From a virus, in the IMG/VR virus record IMGVR_UViG_3300046733_000038, positions 1 to 25,410 of that record: a stretch of DNA of 25,410 bases. One strand, written 5' to 3'. Each line of letters starts with the position of its first letter. The stretch's first letter is position 1. Shown piece by piece: positions 12,717-22,540 of the stretch. The translations under genes were made by a program, and so were the position numbers. Below the pieces are notes generated by a model. That model ran no database searches, was not told where the DNA came from, and saw only the letters and a program-made list of their open reading frames with translations.

Positions 12717-15302
12717 TCAAAAACCTGTAAACTGTTGCGATGGTTTAGTAAACAAAAATTCTTGGTTATAATCTTTTTCCATTCGCTTTTCCATTCTTTT
12801 CAATACCCCTGGATTCATAGTTTCCATCATTTGATAACCAATCAAATAATCAAACGCTGCTTTTGTGTAAAACAAATTTAAAAATGGAATGTTTGTTGAT
12901 ACAGTTTTGTACATCTGTCTATTTACTTTATCCATATCTTGGTCAAATATGCCATACTTCATAGCCTGTAGTAAATCAAACCCAGATAAAGGAACTGGCC
13001 CTAATAGACTAGCAGCAATGTCACCACCTGTCCTTGTTTCTTGGAACAACACATCGCCATATATACCTAATCCACCACCTTGTAAAAACGCAGCTTGCCA
13101 CGATGCTCCTTTAAATGGATCTCTAGGTTTTCTTCCTTTTAATAAATCTTTAGCAGTCATAGAAACATAACCTAACAATGTGGAGGTTACTAAAATAGAT
13201 GTAATGCCACTAAAAGCTCTAGATTTATTTCCTGCTTTCCAGAATGATGCTTCTCTTCCTAAAGTTTTGTATACTATTGACATAGGAAAAGCTTTAAACT
13301 GACCAATAAATCTTATTGCCTCTCCCATTCCTGTGCCAGCAAGATAACCTTGAGTCATCTTTGCCTTAATCCTTGCATCAGGCTCAATAACTGCATATAT
13401 AGATCTATCTAACAACATGCCAGAAACAGATGATTTAAACTTATCTTTAATTATTCTTATTTCACGAGGACTAGCATTATCTAGTCCAGATATTAGTTTA
13501 GCCTGTTGGTCTGTAATTTGATCTAACAACTTAATGTTAATAAACTCTGTACCATCAGATGCTTTTTCCATAGCAACTGACCTAATAACATTCCATCTTG
13601 TAGAGTCAATGTTGTAAGTATTAAATAAATTTTTAAGTCCAGGGTTTAAGTCATCAAACTGTATGCCTTTTTGTTTAGCAAAATAATTTGCCATGCCAAG
13701 CATAGAGCCTTCTTTTAATGTGTTTGTCCACCAAGATAATAAGTTATATTTAAAGAATGTTCTTTGTACATTTGTCCATCCTTTTGATAAATTGTCTCCT
13801 ACTTGAAATCTTCCTGATATATCATATATAGTATTATCTGCCATAAAGCCTAAAGCTTGAGCAATTTCTTTTTTTTCTTTAGTGTTTCTTCCTTTAACAA
13901 GTGAAGATAAAGCTTCAAACATGCCACTAAAAAAACCTTTACCTTGGTATCTCATTTCTCCAGCATATTGAGCTAAATCTGAAGCAGCACTAATAACTGC
14001 GCCACCTAGTTTAGCGGTACTAGCAATAGTTCTTAAAATTGCAGAGTATTTAGCTACACCAAAATTTTCTACTGAATAAATACTACCATCAATAACAGCC
14101 ATTTCTTTTTCATATTGTCTAGCTGACACCACCCCTGAATCTCTACCTTGTTGTGTTAGTCTAGTAGCAACAGCTTTTCTAATCTTTTCAAAATTAACTG
14201 CTGGCTTTGTCCCTAATGTGTCCATAATGCCTATATTACGGCCAGCTGTAGTTAAACCTGAAAAAAATGATTCATTAAGATTGCCTACACCAAACATTTC
14301 ATTATAATCAAACCAAGTATCAGCATCCTTAAAATGTAATACTCTTTTCATTTGTGCAGATTTTGCAGCATTTTTTGTTGGCCTTGCGCCATATGTAAAC
14401 TCAGCACCATCAGATTTTAAGTTATCGTTTCTAACAAGAGAGTTATATACAAACAACATAAATTCATCAATGTTTTCTACATCAGCAAATGTTCTGTCTT
14501 TGTCTAGTTTTTCCATAACAAATTCTTTCCATGCGCTAAAATTTCTGCTGTAGTTTTGATCGTATTTATTAGCTAACTTAGGATCAATTTCAATATCTGT
14601 TTTACCTAATCTTTTAGCAGCATCTCTAACTAGGTATGGATCATGTGATTGCCTAACTACATATCCCCATAACTTTCCAATGTTAGCTCCTCTATCATTT
14701 AATTGCTGTCTTACCATTTCAGAATACTCATGCATTACTTCTGCTAACTTAATTATGTCTGGATTCTTTTCTGTAACAACAGGTTTTATTCCTGTTTCCA
14801 TTTCTGCCTTAGTTGGTTGTTGTGCTAACTCATACATAGTTCTAGTAATTCTTCTTTGTGTATTTTTATCAGCATTAGCAAATAAATTTTCTACACCAGC
14901 TTCTCTTAATCTTGCAGGAAATCCATTAATTAATTGATTGACTGCTGCATGTTGTTGTACTGCTGCTGAAGCTCTTGCACCTTTTTTTTGTAAATTAGAG
15001 CCTACTAATATAGCCGACAAACCTTCTTGTGGGTTATCAGGAAACTCTTCCATTACATAATCAACTAAAGCTCTACCTTTAATTTCATCTTCAATAGCAT
15101 TTCTTTTATTAATTTTTCTTTGTAATATAATCTGTGCTTGTACATCAGCAGCTACTTCATCTACATTAATTTCATCAATACTGTTAAGCTTTAATTCAGA
15201 CTGAGCAATTTTAATTTGATTAATAATCTCATCTCTTTTAACAAAACCAATAGATGATTTATTTAATAGCTTTTCTACCCTTAATAAACACTTTTTAGAC
15301 AT
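12717..15302 (-). CDS. Large internal virion (ejection) protein, C-terminal gp16-like part, 861 aa
   Basis: Position between the 408-aa protein and the fibre, size and alternating helical and hydrophobic segments identify this as an internal core or ejection protein comparable to T7 gp16. The N-terminal 120 residues are charged and helical; residues about 115-260 are Arg/Gln/Asp-rich; there is a small-residue hydrophobic stretch (STAKLGGAVISAASDLAQYAG region) in the middle and another near the end (SGITSILVTSTLLGYVSM). No transglycosylase motif is seen. I take the ATG at 15302 behind GGAAG; a TTG at 15323 is less likely. The stop is followed by a 69-base gap, AT-rich, without a clear signal, before the fibre gene. 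Confidence 0.75.
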   Translation of the reverse strand: MSKKCLLRVEKLLNKSSIGFVKRDEIINQIKIAQSELKLNSIDEINVDEVAADVQAQIILQRKINKRNAIEDEIKGRALVDYVMEEFPDNPQEGLSAILVGSNLQKKGARASAAVQQHAAVNQLINGFPARLREAGVENLFANADKNTQRRITRTMYELAQQPTKAEMETGIKPVVTEKNPDIIKLAEVMHEYSEMVRQQLNDRGANIGKLWGYVVRQSHDPYLVRDAAKRLGKTDIEIDPKLANKYDQNYSRNFSAWKEFVMEKLDKDRTFADVENIDEFMLFVYNSLVRNDNLKSDGAEFTYGARPTKNAAKSAQMKRVLHFKDADTWFDYNEMFGVGNLNESFFSGLTTAGRNIGIMDTLGTKPAVNFEKIRKAVATRLTQQGRDSGVVSARQYEKEMAVIDGSIYSVENFGVAKYSAILRTIASTAKLGGAVISAASDLAQYAGEMRYQGKGFFSGMFEALSSLVKGRNTKEKKEIAQALGFMADNTIYDISGRFQVGDNLSKGWTNVQRTFFKYNLLSWWTNTLKEGSMLGMANYFAKQKGIQFDDLNPGLKNLFNTYNIDSTRWNVIRSVAMEKASDGTEFINIKLLDQITDQQAKLISGLDNASPREIRIIKDKFKSSVSGMLLDRSIYAVIEPDARIKAKMTQGYLAGTGMGEAIRFIGQFKAFPMSIVYKTLGREASFWKAGNKSRAFSGITSILVTSTLLGYVSMTAKDLLKGRKPRDPFKGASWQAAFLQGGGLGIYGDVLFQETRTGGDIAASLLGPVPLSGFDLLQAMKYGIFDQDMDKVNRQMYKTVSTNIPFLNLFYTKAAFDYLIGYQMMETMNPGVLKRMEKRMEKDYNQEFLFTKPSQQFTGF

Positions 15303-15304
15303 AA

Positions 15305-16531
15305 TTATCTTCCATTCATACAATTAATTGCATCTTTAACTGCTGCATCAAATTCATCAGTTTTTGTAGTAGCTTCATCTAATTCTTCTGTTGCTAATTT
15401 AATATCTTTTCTATCTTGATCAAATCGTAAATCTGATTGTGCCTCTCTTTTTTCTTCTAGTCTTGCAGTTAAATCCTCTATCTCTGTATCAAAATCAACA
15501 TCTTTTTTATTAACTGTATTGTTAGTAGCTGTACTTGCGTTTTGTTCGTTTCTTGCACTTTCTGGCTGAACTCTATTAGTAGGTTTAGCAGAAGTATCTG
15601 ATACTGCTTTTAAGTTAGGATCTGCATCTACTATAGGGGATACATCTACTTGTTTTTCTAATAACAAATCGTTTAAAGATTTTTCTAATAAAGCTTTTCT
15701 TGTTTGAGGATCTGTTTCTGCTAAAGCTTTCATAACAGGAGCATCATCAGGATAGTATTCTTTGTAAAGGTTTACCTCAGTATCTCTGTATTTAGCAGCT
15801 TCTTCTGGCCCTATTGCTTCAGTTAAATTTTTTCTAGCTTGCCGTTGTCTTGCTTTAAATTGTTTATTAACGCCATAATCTTTTAATTTGCCAGCACCAA
15901 CATGCAAACCACCACCTAATATAGAACCAAAGGTAATGTTTAAAAAACTGTCTACTAACCCATAATCTGCTTGTAATTCATTTGCTGCCCAAGCTACAAC
16001 TGGCTCAACAACAACTGCACCCACAGCACCTTCTTTTACACCTCTTGTAAGTCTAGCTTTAGTAAATCCTTGTTTTGCTACCATTTGAGCCATACGAGCT
16101 TGCCCAACAACAGGAATAAATGCAGATGCTACATTAATAGGATCAAGCATGCTAACGCCTAACCCTACACCAAACTTAGCAATTCCAACTCCAAGTCCTT
16201 GTGGGCCTCTAGCCATGATGCTTTGTCTTTCAAGTTCTGCTTCTTTTTCCTGCACCATAATATCAACAACTGATTGATATTCATCTTCTTCAAAAGATAA
16301 ACCTAAATCTGCATATTCTTTATTTAAATCTTCTTTTGGAATTAAAAGACTATTGTCGTTTTTTTCTGCGGCTTTTAAACCTATTAAATCAGCAGTAGAT
16401 GATAACGGATTTCTTGCCCAAGTTTCTTCAGCAGTAGCACCTAAAACATCACCAAGAGTTACAGCATACTGATCATATCCAGATTCCATTGCTGTTTTAT
16501 TAATATCAAGACCAAATCCTATTTGAGCCAT
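15305..16531 (-). CDS. Internal virion (ejection) protein, 408 aa, possibly the N-terminal part of a split gp16
   Basis: The protein begins with a soluble helical region, then an alternating Gly/Ala/Val hydrophobic region (ARGPQGLGVGIAKFGVGLGV at 107-126, with SMLDPINVASAFIPVVG next) and a second one (LVDSFLNITFGSILGGGLHV, near 197-216), as in proteins that cross the host envelope during DNA ejection. The last 120 residues are charged and probably disordered or coiled. Its length plus that of the next gene (408 + 861) is close to T7 gp16 (1318 aa). Stop and next start are two bases apart in different frames. Confidence 0.7.
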   Translation of the reverse strand: MAQIGFGLDINKTAMESGYDQYAVTLGDVLGATAEETWARNPLSSTADLIGLKAAEKNDNSLLIPKEDLNKEYADLGLSFEEDEYQSVVDIMVQEKEAELERQSIMARGPQGLGVGIAKFGVGLGVSMLDPINVASAFIPVVGQARMAQMVAKQGFTKARLTRGVKEGAVGAVVVEPVVAWAANELQADYGLVDSFLNITFGSILGGGLHVGAGKLKDYGVNKQFKARQRQARKNLTEAIGPEEAAKYRDTEVNLYKEYYPDDAPVMKALAETDPQTRKALLEKSLNDLLLEKQVDVSPIVDADPNLKAVSDTSAKPTNRVQPESARNEQNASTATNNTVNKKDVDFDTEIEDLTARLEEKREAQSDLRFDQDRKDIKLATEELDEATTKTDEFDAAVKDAINCMNGR

Positions 16532-16532
16532 A

Positions 16533-18956
16533 TTAGTATCTTATATCTCTTTTGTTTTCTAATGCGCGCTTTGCACGCCTTTCTCTTCCAATACGCTCTA
16601 ATCTAGTTTCATCTTTTGGTGCAGATATATCTATATCAGTTGTAGGAATTATCATGTCTGTATCGTTAAAATTAAATCGTAAGTTTTCTCCGTTGCTATT
16701 TTCTATAGGAGCAAATGAACCATCATCTAATACAATAACAAACATTAATCCAGTTCCATCAGCAGTATTAACCCATCTACCATTTTCAACTAATTGACTA
16801 TTAAATTCTGCTTCTCTTTCAGCTTCAGGTATATCAAGGAATGAACCAAAAGGAACAGCATTAAACTTAGCTAACTCTATATCTTTTATTCTATTTGCTT
16901 TAGTTGCTACATCATCTGCATTAATAGGTTGACCATTATATTTCTTAGGAATAAGGTAAGTATCTTCTATTTGAAAGTCATTGTTAATTAAATTAGTTGC
17001 TTCTTCTACTGATGAAGCCATAGACTTACCTGATTGCATTTCATTAATAGCATAATAAGTCAAAGCATTATTAATATTAGCCATTTTTGCAGTTGCTGTA
17101 CTTTTGTTAAAAGGATTTTGCATCATAACCATGTTACTAAAACCTTGCAATTTATCAGCAACAGCTCTTGATACTTCGTTAAAACTTTTGCCTCTTTGAG
17201 TAGCTACTTTTGTTAATCGTTCCTGTTCATCAGGATCATCAAAACTTAAAAATCTTTCTGTAACATTAGGATCACCAATGTAAGATGATAGTTCTGCTGT
17301 TGTAGGTAATCCAGCATTAACTAACTGTAACAATGCTGATGAGTTACTATCTTCAAAACTGTCATCAATCATACGCAACATAGCTACTCTTGTTGCTCCA
17401 TCACCATTTCTATATGCGCCAACAAAACTATTAACTTCTGGTTTAGTCATAATGTTTTGATCGAACTGTGACTCAGACATTCCATACAATGGGCCATAAG
17501 TACCTATTAAAGCTCTCCTTTCTGCTACTTGCTCTTTTAATATATCAGGATTAGATAAATCTAAAGGTGTGTATTCTCCTGCTCTTTTTAACATTGTGCC
17601 TACAGGATCATTAGCAAGTTGAGTTTGTACATTTTTTACATAACTAGTAAGTAACTCAGCTTCTTTAAGCTCCTCATATGATGGTTGATAATTTTTATCT
17701 GTTATTCTGCTGTTCATTGCAGTTAATTTATCTACTAATCCAACATTCTCTTTATCATTTTTTTGAGTAACAAATGGCATTTGATTGTATGTTTCAATAT
17801 TGTCAGAAAATGATTCTGTAACTTTCCATTCTTTGTATTCAATTGAATCTTCATCAATATTGTTATTAACAAAATCCTTAATATCTTGAGGAATAGGTTG
17901 TTGAAATTTTAAAAATTGATTAGATTTTTTAATGTTATAGTTTACTTCTCTGTTTAATTCATCTTTCCCCGCATTCACAATAGTTAATTGATTAGCAATT
18001 TTTTGTTTAAATTTATTTTGCTCTTCAATATTCATACCCTTATAATACTCTGCAAGTTCATATTGATCTGGAGACAATACATCGCCATTGTATGTCTTTT
18101 TAATATTGTTATATTTTTCTAAATCCTGAATTACTTCATTAATTTTGTCGCCTTTATATAAAGTAGCAATATCTTTAGCAACAAACTCATCATCTATATT
18201 TTTTAGTTCATTTTTTAAAATAGTAGTAAGTTCTAGTTGATTTCTAGTCATACTAAGACTTGTATCAATAGCAGTTTTTTCTACTGCTGCTTTATACATT
18301 TGCTTTTGTTGTAAACTAGCATCTGGGTTGTTAGCTAAATATCTGCTGTAGTTATCTTTCTCTTGCTCAATCATTGTTTTAGCATTAAGTTCTGCTTGTT
18401 CTTGTTGCTTGTTTTTAAATATTTGATCGCCTTGTAAATAAACATTGTGTGCATTAGCAGTTGCTTTCGATCCATAAGATTGAGCTTGTTTTGGATCTAT
18501 GTTTGCAAAAAATTCTATTTGAGCTTGAATAGGCTCTTTTAACTTAGCAAGCATCTCTTCTGAGTTTGCTATTTGTCCTGTCCTTACTTGTTCTAAAACA
18601 TCACTATTATATTTATTTAAATCAATACTAAGCTCACCAGCAACTTGTTGACCTAATACTTTAGTTATAGCTTCATTGTAAGCAGTACCGCCTTTTAAGT
18701 AACTTTCTACTGGATTGCCACCAGTATCCATAGCTTGATCTAATTGTTCAGCAGTAATTGGGTTTCTTATTGCATCTTCAACAGCTTTATCTGTAGCGTA
18801 CTCAACTGCTTTTGCTTGAAACTCTGTTTTTGCAGTATCTAGAAATCTATTAATACGCTGACTTGTAATATTTTCTTGTCTAATAACAACATCCGTTATT
18901 CCAGCAATACCTTCGTATGTTGGAGTCATTTTTTTATATGTAGGTAGTTGAGCCAT
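16533..18956 (-). CDS. Internal virion protein, gp15-like, 807 aa
   Basis: A long, mostly helical, Gln/Asn/Lys/Glu-rich protein without membrane segments, ending in a basic RRAKRALENKRDIRY tail. Size (T7 gp15 is 747 aa), composition and location between gp14-like and gp16-like genes make it the middle ejectosome component, expected to form the tube through the periplasm. Similarity is by layout, not by a motif that I can name. Starts in TAATG overlap with the gp14-like gene. Confidence 0.75.
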   Translation of the reverse strand: MAQLPTYKKMTPTYEGIAGITDVVIRQENITSQRINRFLDTAKTEFQAKAVEYATDKAVEDAIRNPITAEQLDQAMDTGGNPVESYLKGGTAYNEAITKVLGQQVAGELSIDLNKYNSDVLEQVRTGQIANSEEMLAKLKEPIQAQIEFFANIDPKQAQSYGSKATANAHNVYLQGDQIFKNKQQEQAELNAKTMIEQEKDNYSRYLANNPDASLQQKQMYKAAVEKTAIDTSLSMTRNQLELTTILKNELKNIDDEFVAKDIATLYKGDKINEVIQDLEKYNNIKKTYNGDVLSPDQYELAEYYKGMNIEEQNKFKQKIANQLTIVNAGKDELNREVNYNIKKSNQFLKFQQPIPQDIKDFVNNNIDEDSIEYKEWKVTESFSDNIETYNQMPFVTQKNDKENVGLVDKLTAMNSRITDKNYQPSYEELKEAELLTSYVKNVQTQLANDPVGTMLKRAGEYTPLDLSNPDILKEQVAERRALIGTYGPLYGMSESQFDQNIMTKPEVNSFVGAYRNGDGATRVAMLRMIDDSFEDSNSSALLQLVNAGLPTTAELSSYIGDPNVTERFLSFDDPDEQERLTKVATQRGKSFNEVSRAVADKLQGFSNMVMMQNPFNKSTATAKMANINNALTYYAINEMQSGKSMASSVEEATNLINNDFQIEDTYLIPKKYNGQPINADDVATKANRIKDIELAKFNAVPFGSFLDIPEAEREAEFNSQLVENGRWVNTADGTGLMFVIVLDDGSFAPIENSNGENLRFNFNDTDMIIPTTDIDISAPKDETRLERIGRERRAKRALENKRDIRY

Positions 18957-19612
18957 TATGTTGGTATCCTTGATTCTTCAAATAGTTTTGCTGCGCTCCC
19001 AATATATCCTAAAGCCTCTACCTTTGATCCAAATGCAGCTGAGTCACCCGCAGCTCTTAACAATGATGATTCAGCATCAGCAAAGTTATCATTATTTAGT
19101 TGGTTAAATTCTGCCATCTGTAAATCACTTATATATTCTTTTTCGTTTTCTTTCATAATTAATTTAACTGAGCCATCTAAACCATTAACTCCACCTGCAT
19201 ATCCAGCCGCAAGAGCAGAGGCATTGACAGCCATCAATCTTTTTGCTTTTTCATTAGCATCATTAATATAATTAAGTTTGTTTATTTCGTTTTGAGCTTG
19301 CACTTGTTGAGCTTGTAAGTCGTATTGACTTTGCATTAGATTGCCTTGAGATAAAGCATTTATTCCTTGCAATACAGAAGTTCCTGTTGCAAGCATTTGA
19401 AACGGAGTCATAGATGATAATGCACTTGAAAAACCAGCAAGTAACCCGCCTCCAGCTCCAGGATTCATAATTAATGGATTTTGCATCATAGATGTTAATC
19501 CAGTGTAAGTTCCTCCTGTTGTTGCTGTTGTTGCTGCTGCTGTACCTCCTGATGCGTACATTGCCCCTGCTGTTAATGCTAAAGGTAGTGCTACTTTAAC
19601 TGCTCCGCTCAT
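18956..19612 (-). CDS. Internal virion protein, gp14-like, 218 aa
   Basis: The N-terminus is Ala/Gly/Thr-rich and hydrophobic (ALPLALTAGAMYASGG, then a Gly-rich stretch GAGGGLLAG near 52-60), followed by a helical region rich in Gln (SQYDLQAQQVQAQNEINKL near 94-112) and a charged helix. T7 gp14 (196 aa) is similar in size and forms the outer-membrane part of the ejectosome. It lies directly after tail tubular protein B in T7 order. Four bases of spacing to the upstream stop and a one-base overlap with the next gene. Confidence 0.75.
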   Translation of the reverse strand: MSGAVKVALPLALTAGAMYASGGTAAATTATTGGTYTGLTSMMQNPLIMNPGAGGGLLAGFSSALSSMTPFQMLATGTSVLQGINALSQGNLMQSQYDLQAQQVQAQNEINKLNYINDANEKAKRLMAVNASALAAGYAGGVNGLDGSVKLIMKENEKEYISDLQMAEFNQLNNDNFADAESSLLRAAGDSAAFGSKVEALGYIGSAAKLFEESRIPT

Positions 19613-19615
19613 ATC

Positions 19616-21574
19616 TTATGTTCCTTGATAAACCGATATTTTATATTCTAAACCCAATAAAGTAAGCTTTAATGGCGCACTTTGTGTTACAGTAATTTGT
19701 CCATTATTGTTATACCCAAGTATACCATGTAAGACTTTAGTCCCTGTAAACTCTGCTACTGCTGTATCTAATGCTCCAGATCCTAAACTTCTTATTGGAA
19801 CTAAATTACCATTGATTACTATGTTTTGTGTTTCAAACAACAAAGCATTGACTTCTACTATTCGTTTTTTAAATCCTATTCTTGTGCCTGATTGCATCTT
19901 AGTTTCTAATGGCATAGTGGTTATCTGTATGCTGATAGGTAATCCACACTCTGAACTTGCAGTTGGTGGATTAGTAAAGGTAACTGTGCCTCCTCCTGGT
20001 ACTGTTTGATTTGCCTCTACATAACCATCAGAAATACAATTAACTGTTTGTCCTTCTAGGTGTGCCATGTTAGCAGTTGTAGATGTTGTCCCTACTACGC
20101 CACAATCAGTTAAAGAATCATCATCAAATACTTCTACATAATATTTATCTGAACCACTATCTGTTCTTTTAACCACTGTATATATATCTGTAATGTCTAC
20201 ACCTACATCTATAAATGATCCTGTTGTTGTAAACTCAGATGCTGCTATAACATTTTGTGATTGTAGTAGTGAGTAAACAGTTATACTGCCATCAGTAGCA
20301 TTCGTTATTAATAATAAATCATTTTCATCTGTAGCTACTGCACGCCTAATATCCATGTTAGTAGGATCTTTTAATAAATGACCGCTTAACAATGATATTT
20401 TAGCTGTTTGGTAAGACAGTGTAGTATCTGAATAATTAATAGTAGATAATGCTTTACCTTGTCTTTGTATAAATAATATGCCTGATTCTAATTGTTTTAC
20501 TCGTATACCTTCTTTCGATCCATTACGAGATGTTGTAGATAAGAAAAAGTTAGATGGTGTTATAGCTGATATATTGTCTTGGATAACAGCAAACTCACCA
20601 CCAGTAGTAAAGATTTGCAAGTCCCTACCAGAGATAATATCTGTAATAGCATTAAAAGTATTGGTATCCAAGGTAGCTTCTACTGCATCGTCATCTAGTC
20701 CTTCTACTGCTTCAAAATCAAAAAATAATGCTACTTTCGATCCCCATATAGTTGATGGTCTTGATTTACTACCACCAAAATATAATCGTCCTTGATGAAA
20801 GGTAACTGTTCTTGGGTATCCTTTTGATGATGACCATACATCTTCATAACCTGTTTCTAGTTCCCAATCAGCATTAGCTATTTGTGATGTATCAAAGAAT
20901 GGAAACTCTGTTACAACATTAACTGTTGTGCCTGTTGTTACTTCTATAATTCTTGCACGCCCTTGTGGTGTAACATTGATGTACTGACCTACATGAGCAG
21001 ATGTAAATATAGAATGCTGTGCGGTTAAAGTAACTTTTCCAGAAACATCGCTTGGTGTTAAGTGACCAGCAGAACTTGTATTAAATATAACAATAGTAAA
21101 TGCATACTTAGGAATAGAATCAAATGATATAGTGCTAACAGTCCAATCAGTATCTGATGCGCCACGAACTATTTTCCTAGGTGCTAGATCTGGATGCACA
21201 ATAATTAATGTATCAGCAGATTGTGTCCAACACATCTTGTCTAAAAAAGTGCTAGTAATTCCTGTACTAGATTCTGTATGTACTAATGCTTTGTTTTTGT
21301 ATACAAACATAGTGTCGTTTGTAAAACACAACATATAACTATCATCTACAGAAAACTCAAACGATACTAATCTAACGCCACTTGCTGGAGTTCCTGTAAG
21401 TTCATTTATAAATTTAGTGCCAGGTCTACGAGTAACGCCACCTTGTGGCTGACATATAACATTTTTTGCTGTTTCTAATGAATTGTTATAAGACTCTATA
21501 TCTATTCTAGCTCTGACAAGAGGATCTAACTCTCCAGAAGTAAAGTTGGTTTGCATGCTAACAAAGCGTGCCAT
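19616..21574 (-). CDS. Tail tubular protein B (gp12-like tail nozzle)
   Basis: Builds the nozzle of the short tail. Characteristic parts are the N-terminus TNFTSGELDP (9-18) with GGVTRRPGTKFINE (40-53), WTQSADTLIIVHPDLAPRKI (111-130) and YPRTVTFHQGRLYFGGSKSR (253-272) with STIWGS next; these boxes are typical of podovirus gp12 proteins. At 652 aa it is shorter than T7 gp12 (794). It overlaps tail tubular protein A by one base (TAATG). Confidence 0.88.
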   Translation of the reverse strand: MARFVSMQTNFTSGELDPLVRARIDIESYNNSLETAKNVICQPQGGVTRRPGTKFINELTGTPASGVRLVSFEFSVDDSYMLCFTNDTMFVYKNKALVHTESSTGITSTFLDKMCWTQSADTLIIVHPDLAPRKIVRGASDTDWTVSTISFDSIPKYAFTIVIFNTSSAGHLTPSDVSGKVTLTAQHSIFTSAHVGQYINVTPQGRARIIEVTTGTTVNVVTEFPFFDTSQIANADWELETGYEDVWSSSKGYPRTVTFHQGRLYFGGSKSRPSTIWGSKVALFFDFEAVEGLDDDAVEATLDTNTFNAITDIISGRDLQIFTTGGEFAVIQDNISAITPSNFFLSTTSRNGSKEGIRVKQLESGILFIQRQGKALSTINYSDTTLSYQTAKISLLSGHLLKDPTNMDIRRAVATDENDLLLITNATDGSITVYSLLQSQNVIAASEFTTTGSFIDVGVDITDIYTVVKRTDSGSDKYYVEVFDDDSLTDCGVVGTTSTTANMAHLEGQTVNCISDGYVEANQTVPGGGTVTFTNPPTASSECGLPISIQITTMPLETKMQSGTRIGFKKRIVEVNALLFETQNIVINGNLVPIRSLGSGALDTAVAEFTGTKVLHGILGYNNNGQITVTQSAPLKLTLLGLEYKISVYQGT

Positions 21575-22188
21575 TAGTACCTCACATCAATAAGTGTAAA
21601 GTCTTGTATTCCGTTTGTTGGTTGTCCTTGCCCATCTATATTCATAGCTTGGCGCATATAACCACCACGACCATTTTCTGATGGAGTGCCTTGTGCTACA
21701 GTTCTCCAGTAATCAGTTTTTTCTATTTGATCTGTAATAGGCATTGCTAAGTGCCATGCTAATTGATACTTCATGTTTTGCACAAAGTAATGTGGCATTT
21801 CATATTCTTCTACTGCATATTGATAATCAACATACACTTCTTCATAGTTAGATAATAACTTACCACCAACTAATCTATATTCTCTTTGTGGCACTGATCC
21901 CTGTGTACTACTGATGAACACCTTTCTTGGTGTACCTATCATATCAGCAGGTAGTGCATATTCGTATTTGTATTCAGTTGTAGGCGTAGTAATGAGCCTA
22001 GCTAACTGAACTTTCTTAAATGAAAAAGACCAAGGATAACTTGCTAATGTCTTAATCTTAATATCTTTGTATAAACTGTCGCATATGTTAGCCTCATCTG
22101 TACCTTCGGTAAATGATGATATAGGACTTGCTCCAAGCATTAATAATGCATCAGAACAAATTGATAATGAGGTGTCTCCAGATGCCAT
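21574..22188 (-). CDS. Tail tubular protein A (gp11-like)
   Basis: Forms the ring between portal and nozzle. The N-terminus LSICSDALLMLGASPISSF (7-25), SLYKDIKIKTLASYPWSF (37-54) and YEYALPADMIGTPR (near 74-87) are the standard gp11 boxes, followed by VYVDYQYAVEE and the helix KYQLAWHLAMPIT. At 204 aa the size matches T7 gp11 (196). A hairpin at 22213-22234 precedes it; its ribosome binding site is GGAGA in front of the ATG at 22188. Confidence 0.88.
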   Translation of the reverse strand: MASGDTSLSICSDALLMLGASPISSFTEGTDEANICDSLYKDIKIKTLASYPWSFSFKKVQLARLITTPTTEYKYEYALPADMIGTPRKVFISSTQGSVPQREYRLVGGKLLSNYEEVYVDYQYAVEEYEMPHYFVQNMKYQLAWHLAMPITDQIEKTDYWRTVAQGTPSENGRGGYMRQAMNIDGQGQPTNGIQDFTLIDVRY

Positions 22189-22212
22189 TTATATTCTCCA
22201 AATGTGCAAATA

Positions 22213-22234
22213 GGTGAGAGCCGAAACTCCCACC
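22213..22234 (-). terminator. Hairpin between head and tail genes (terminator-like, T7 Tphi position)
   Basis: On the minus strand GGTGGGAG, loop TTTCGG, CTCTCACC form an eight-pair stem with one G-U pair. Only a short TATTT follows, so termination would be partial. It lies after the capsid and 89-aa genes and before tail tubular protein A, the same relative place as the leaky T7 Tphi terminator. Confidence 0.6.
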
Positions 22235-22253
22235 CCTTGCATTAAAACTACAA

Positions 22254-22523
22254 CTAGGCTACAGAAAGGTCTGTGCCAGCTGATACATCAACAACGCCTG
22301 CCGCTGTGTTAGTTAGTACGATGTGTAATGATGCTGCTGGTGTAGCAGTATCATAAATCATTACTAAATCACCTACTTTAAGCACGCTTGATGCGCTATT
22401 AAAATAACCAGAAGCTGCTACTGTTGCTTTAGCATCTGCTGATTTGTAAGTCCACATTTGAGGAGCATCACCAGCTTTTGACTGTGCGCCAGCTGGGCTT
22501 AGTCCATCTATGTTATAAGCCAT
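22254..22523 (-). CDS. Small head-associated structural protein, 89 aa
   Basis: It lies 17 bases after the capsid gene with its own AAGGAG ribosome binding site. The protein is beta-rich: APQMWTYKSADAKATVAASGYF (near 20-41), then KVGDLVMIYD (49-58) and strands ending VVDVSAG. This W-x-Y-x-(S/T)-x-D-x-x-A-T-V ... GYF ... L--GD pattern is known to me from small proteins found after phage capsid genes, probably decorating the head. The exact role is inferred. Confidence 0.6.
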   Translation of the reverse strand: MAYNIDGLSPAGAQSKAGDAPQMWTYKSADAKATVAASGYFNSASSVLKVGDLVMIYDTATPAASLHIVLTNTAAGVVDVSAGTDLSVA

Positions 22524-22540
22524 TTTTATATCTCCTTAAA

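Noticed and set aside
15303-15323. TTG start for the 861-aa ejection protein
   Set aside because: The ATG at 15302 has GGAAG in front and fits the two-base spacing to the upstream stop seen elsewhere in the operon.
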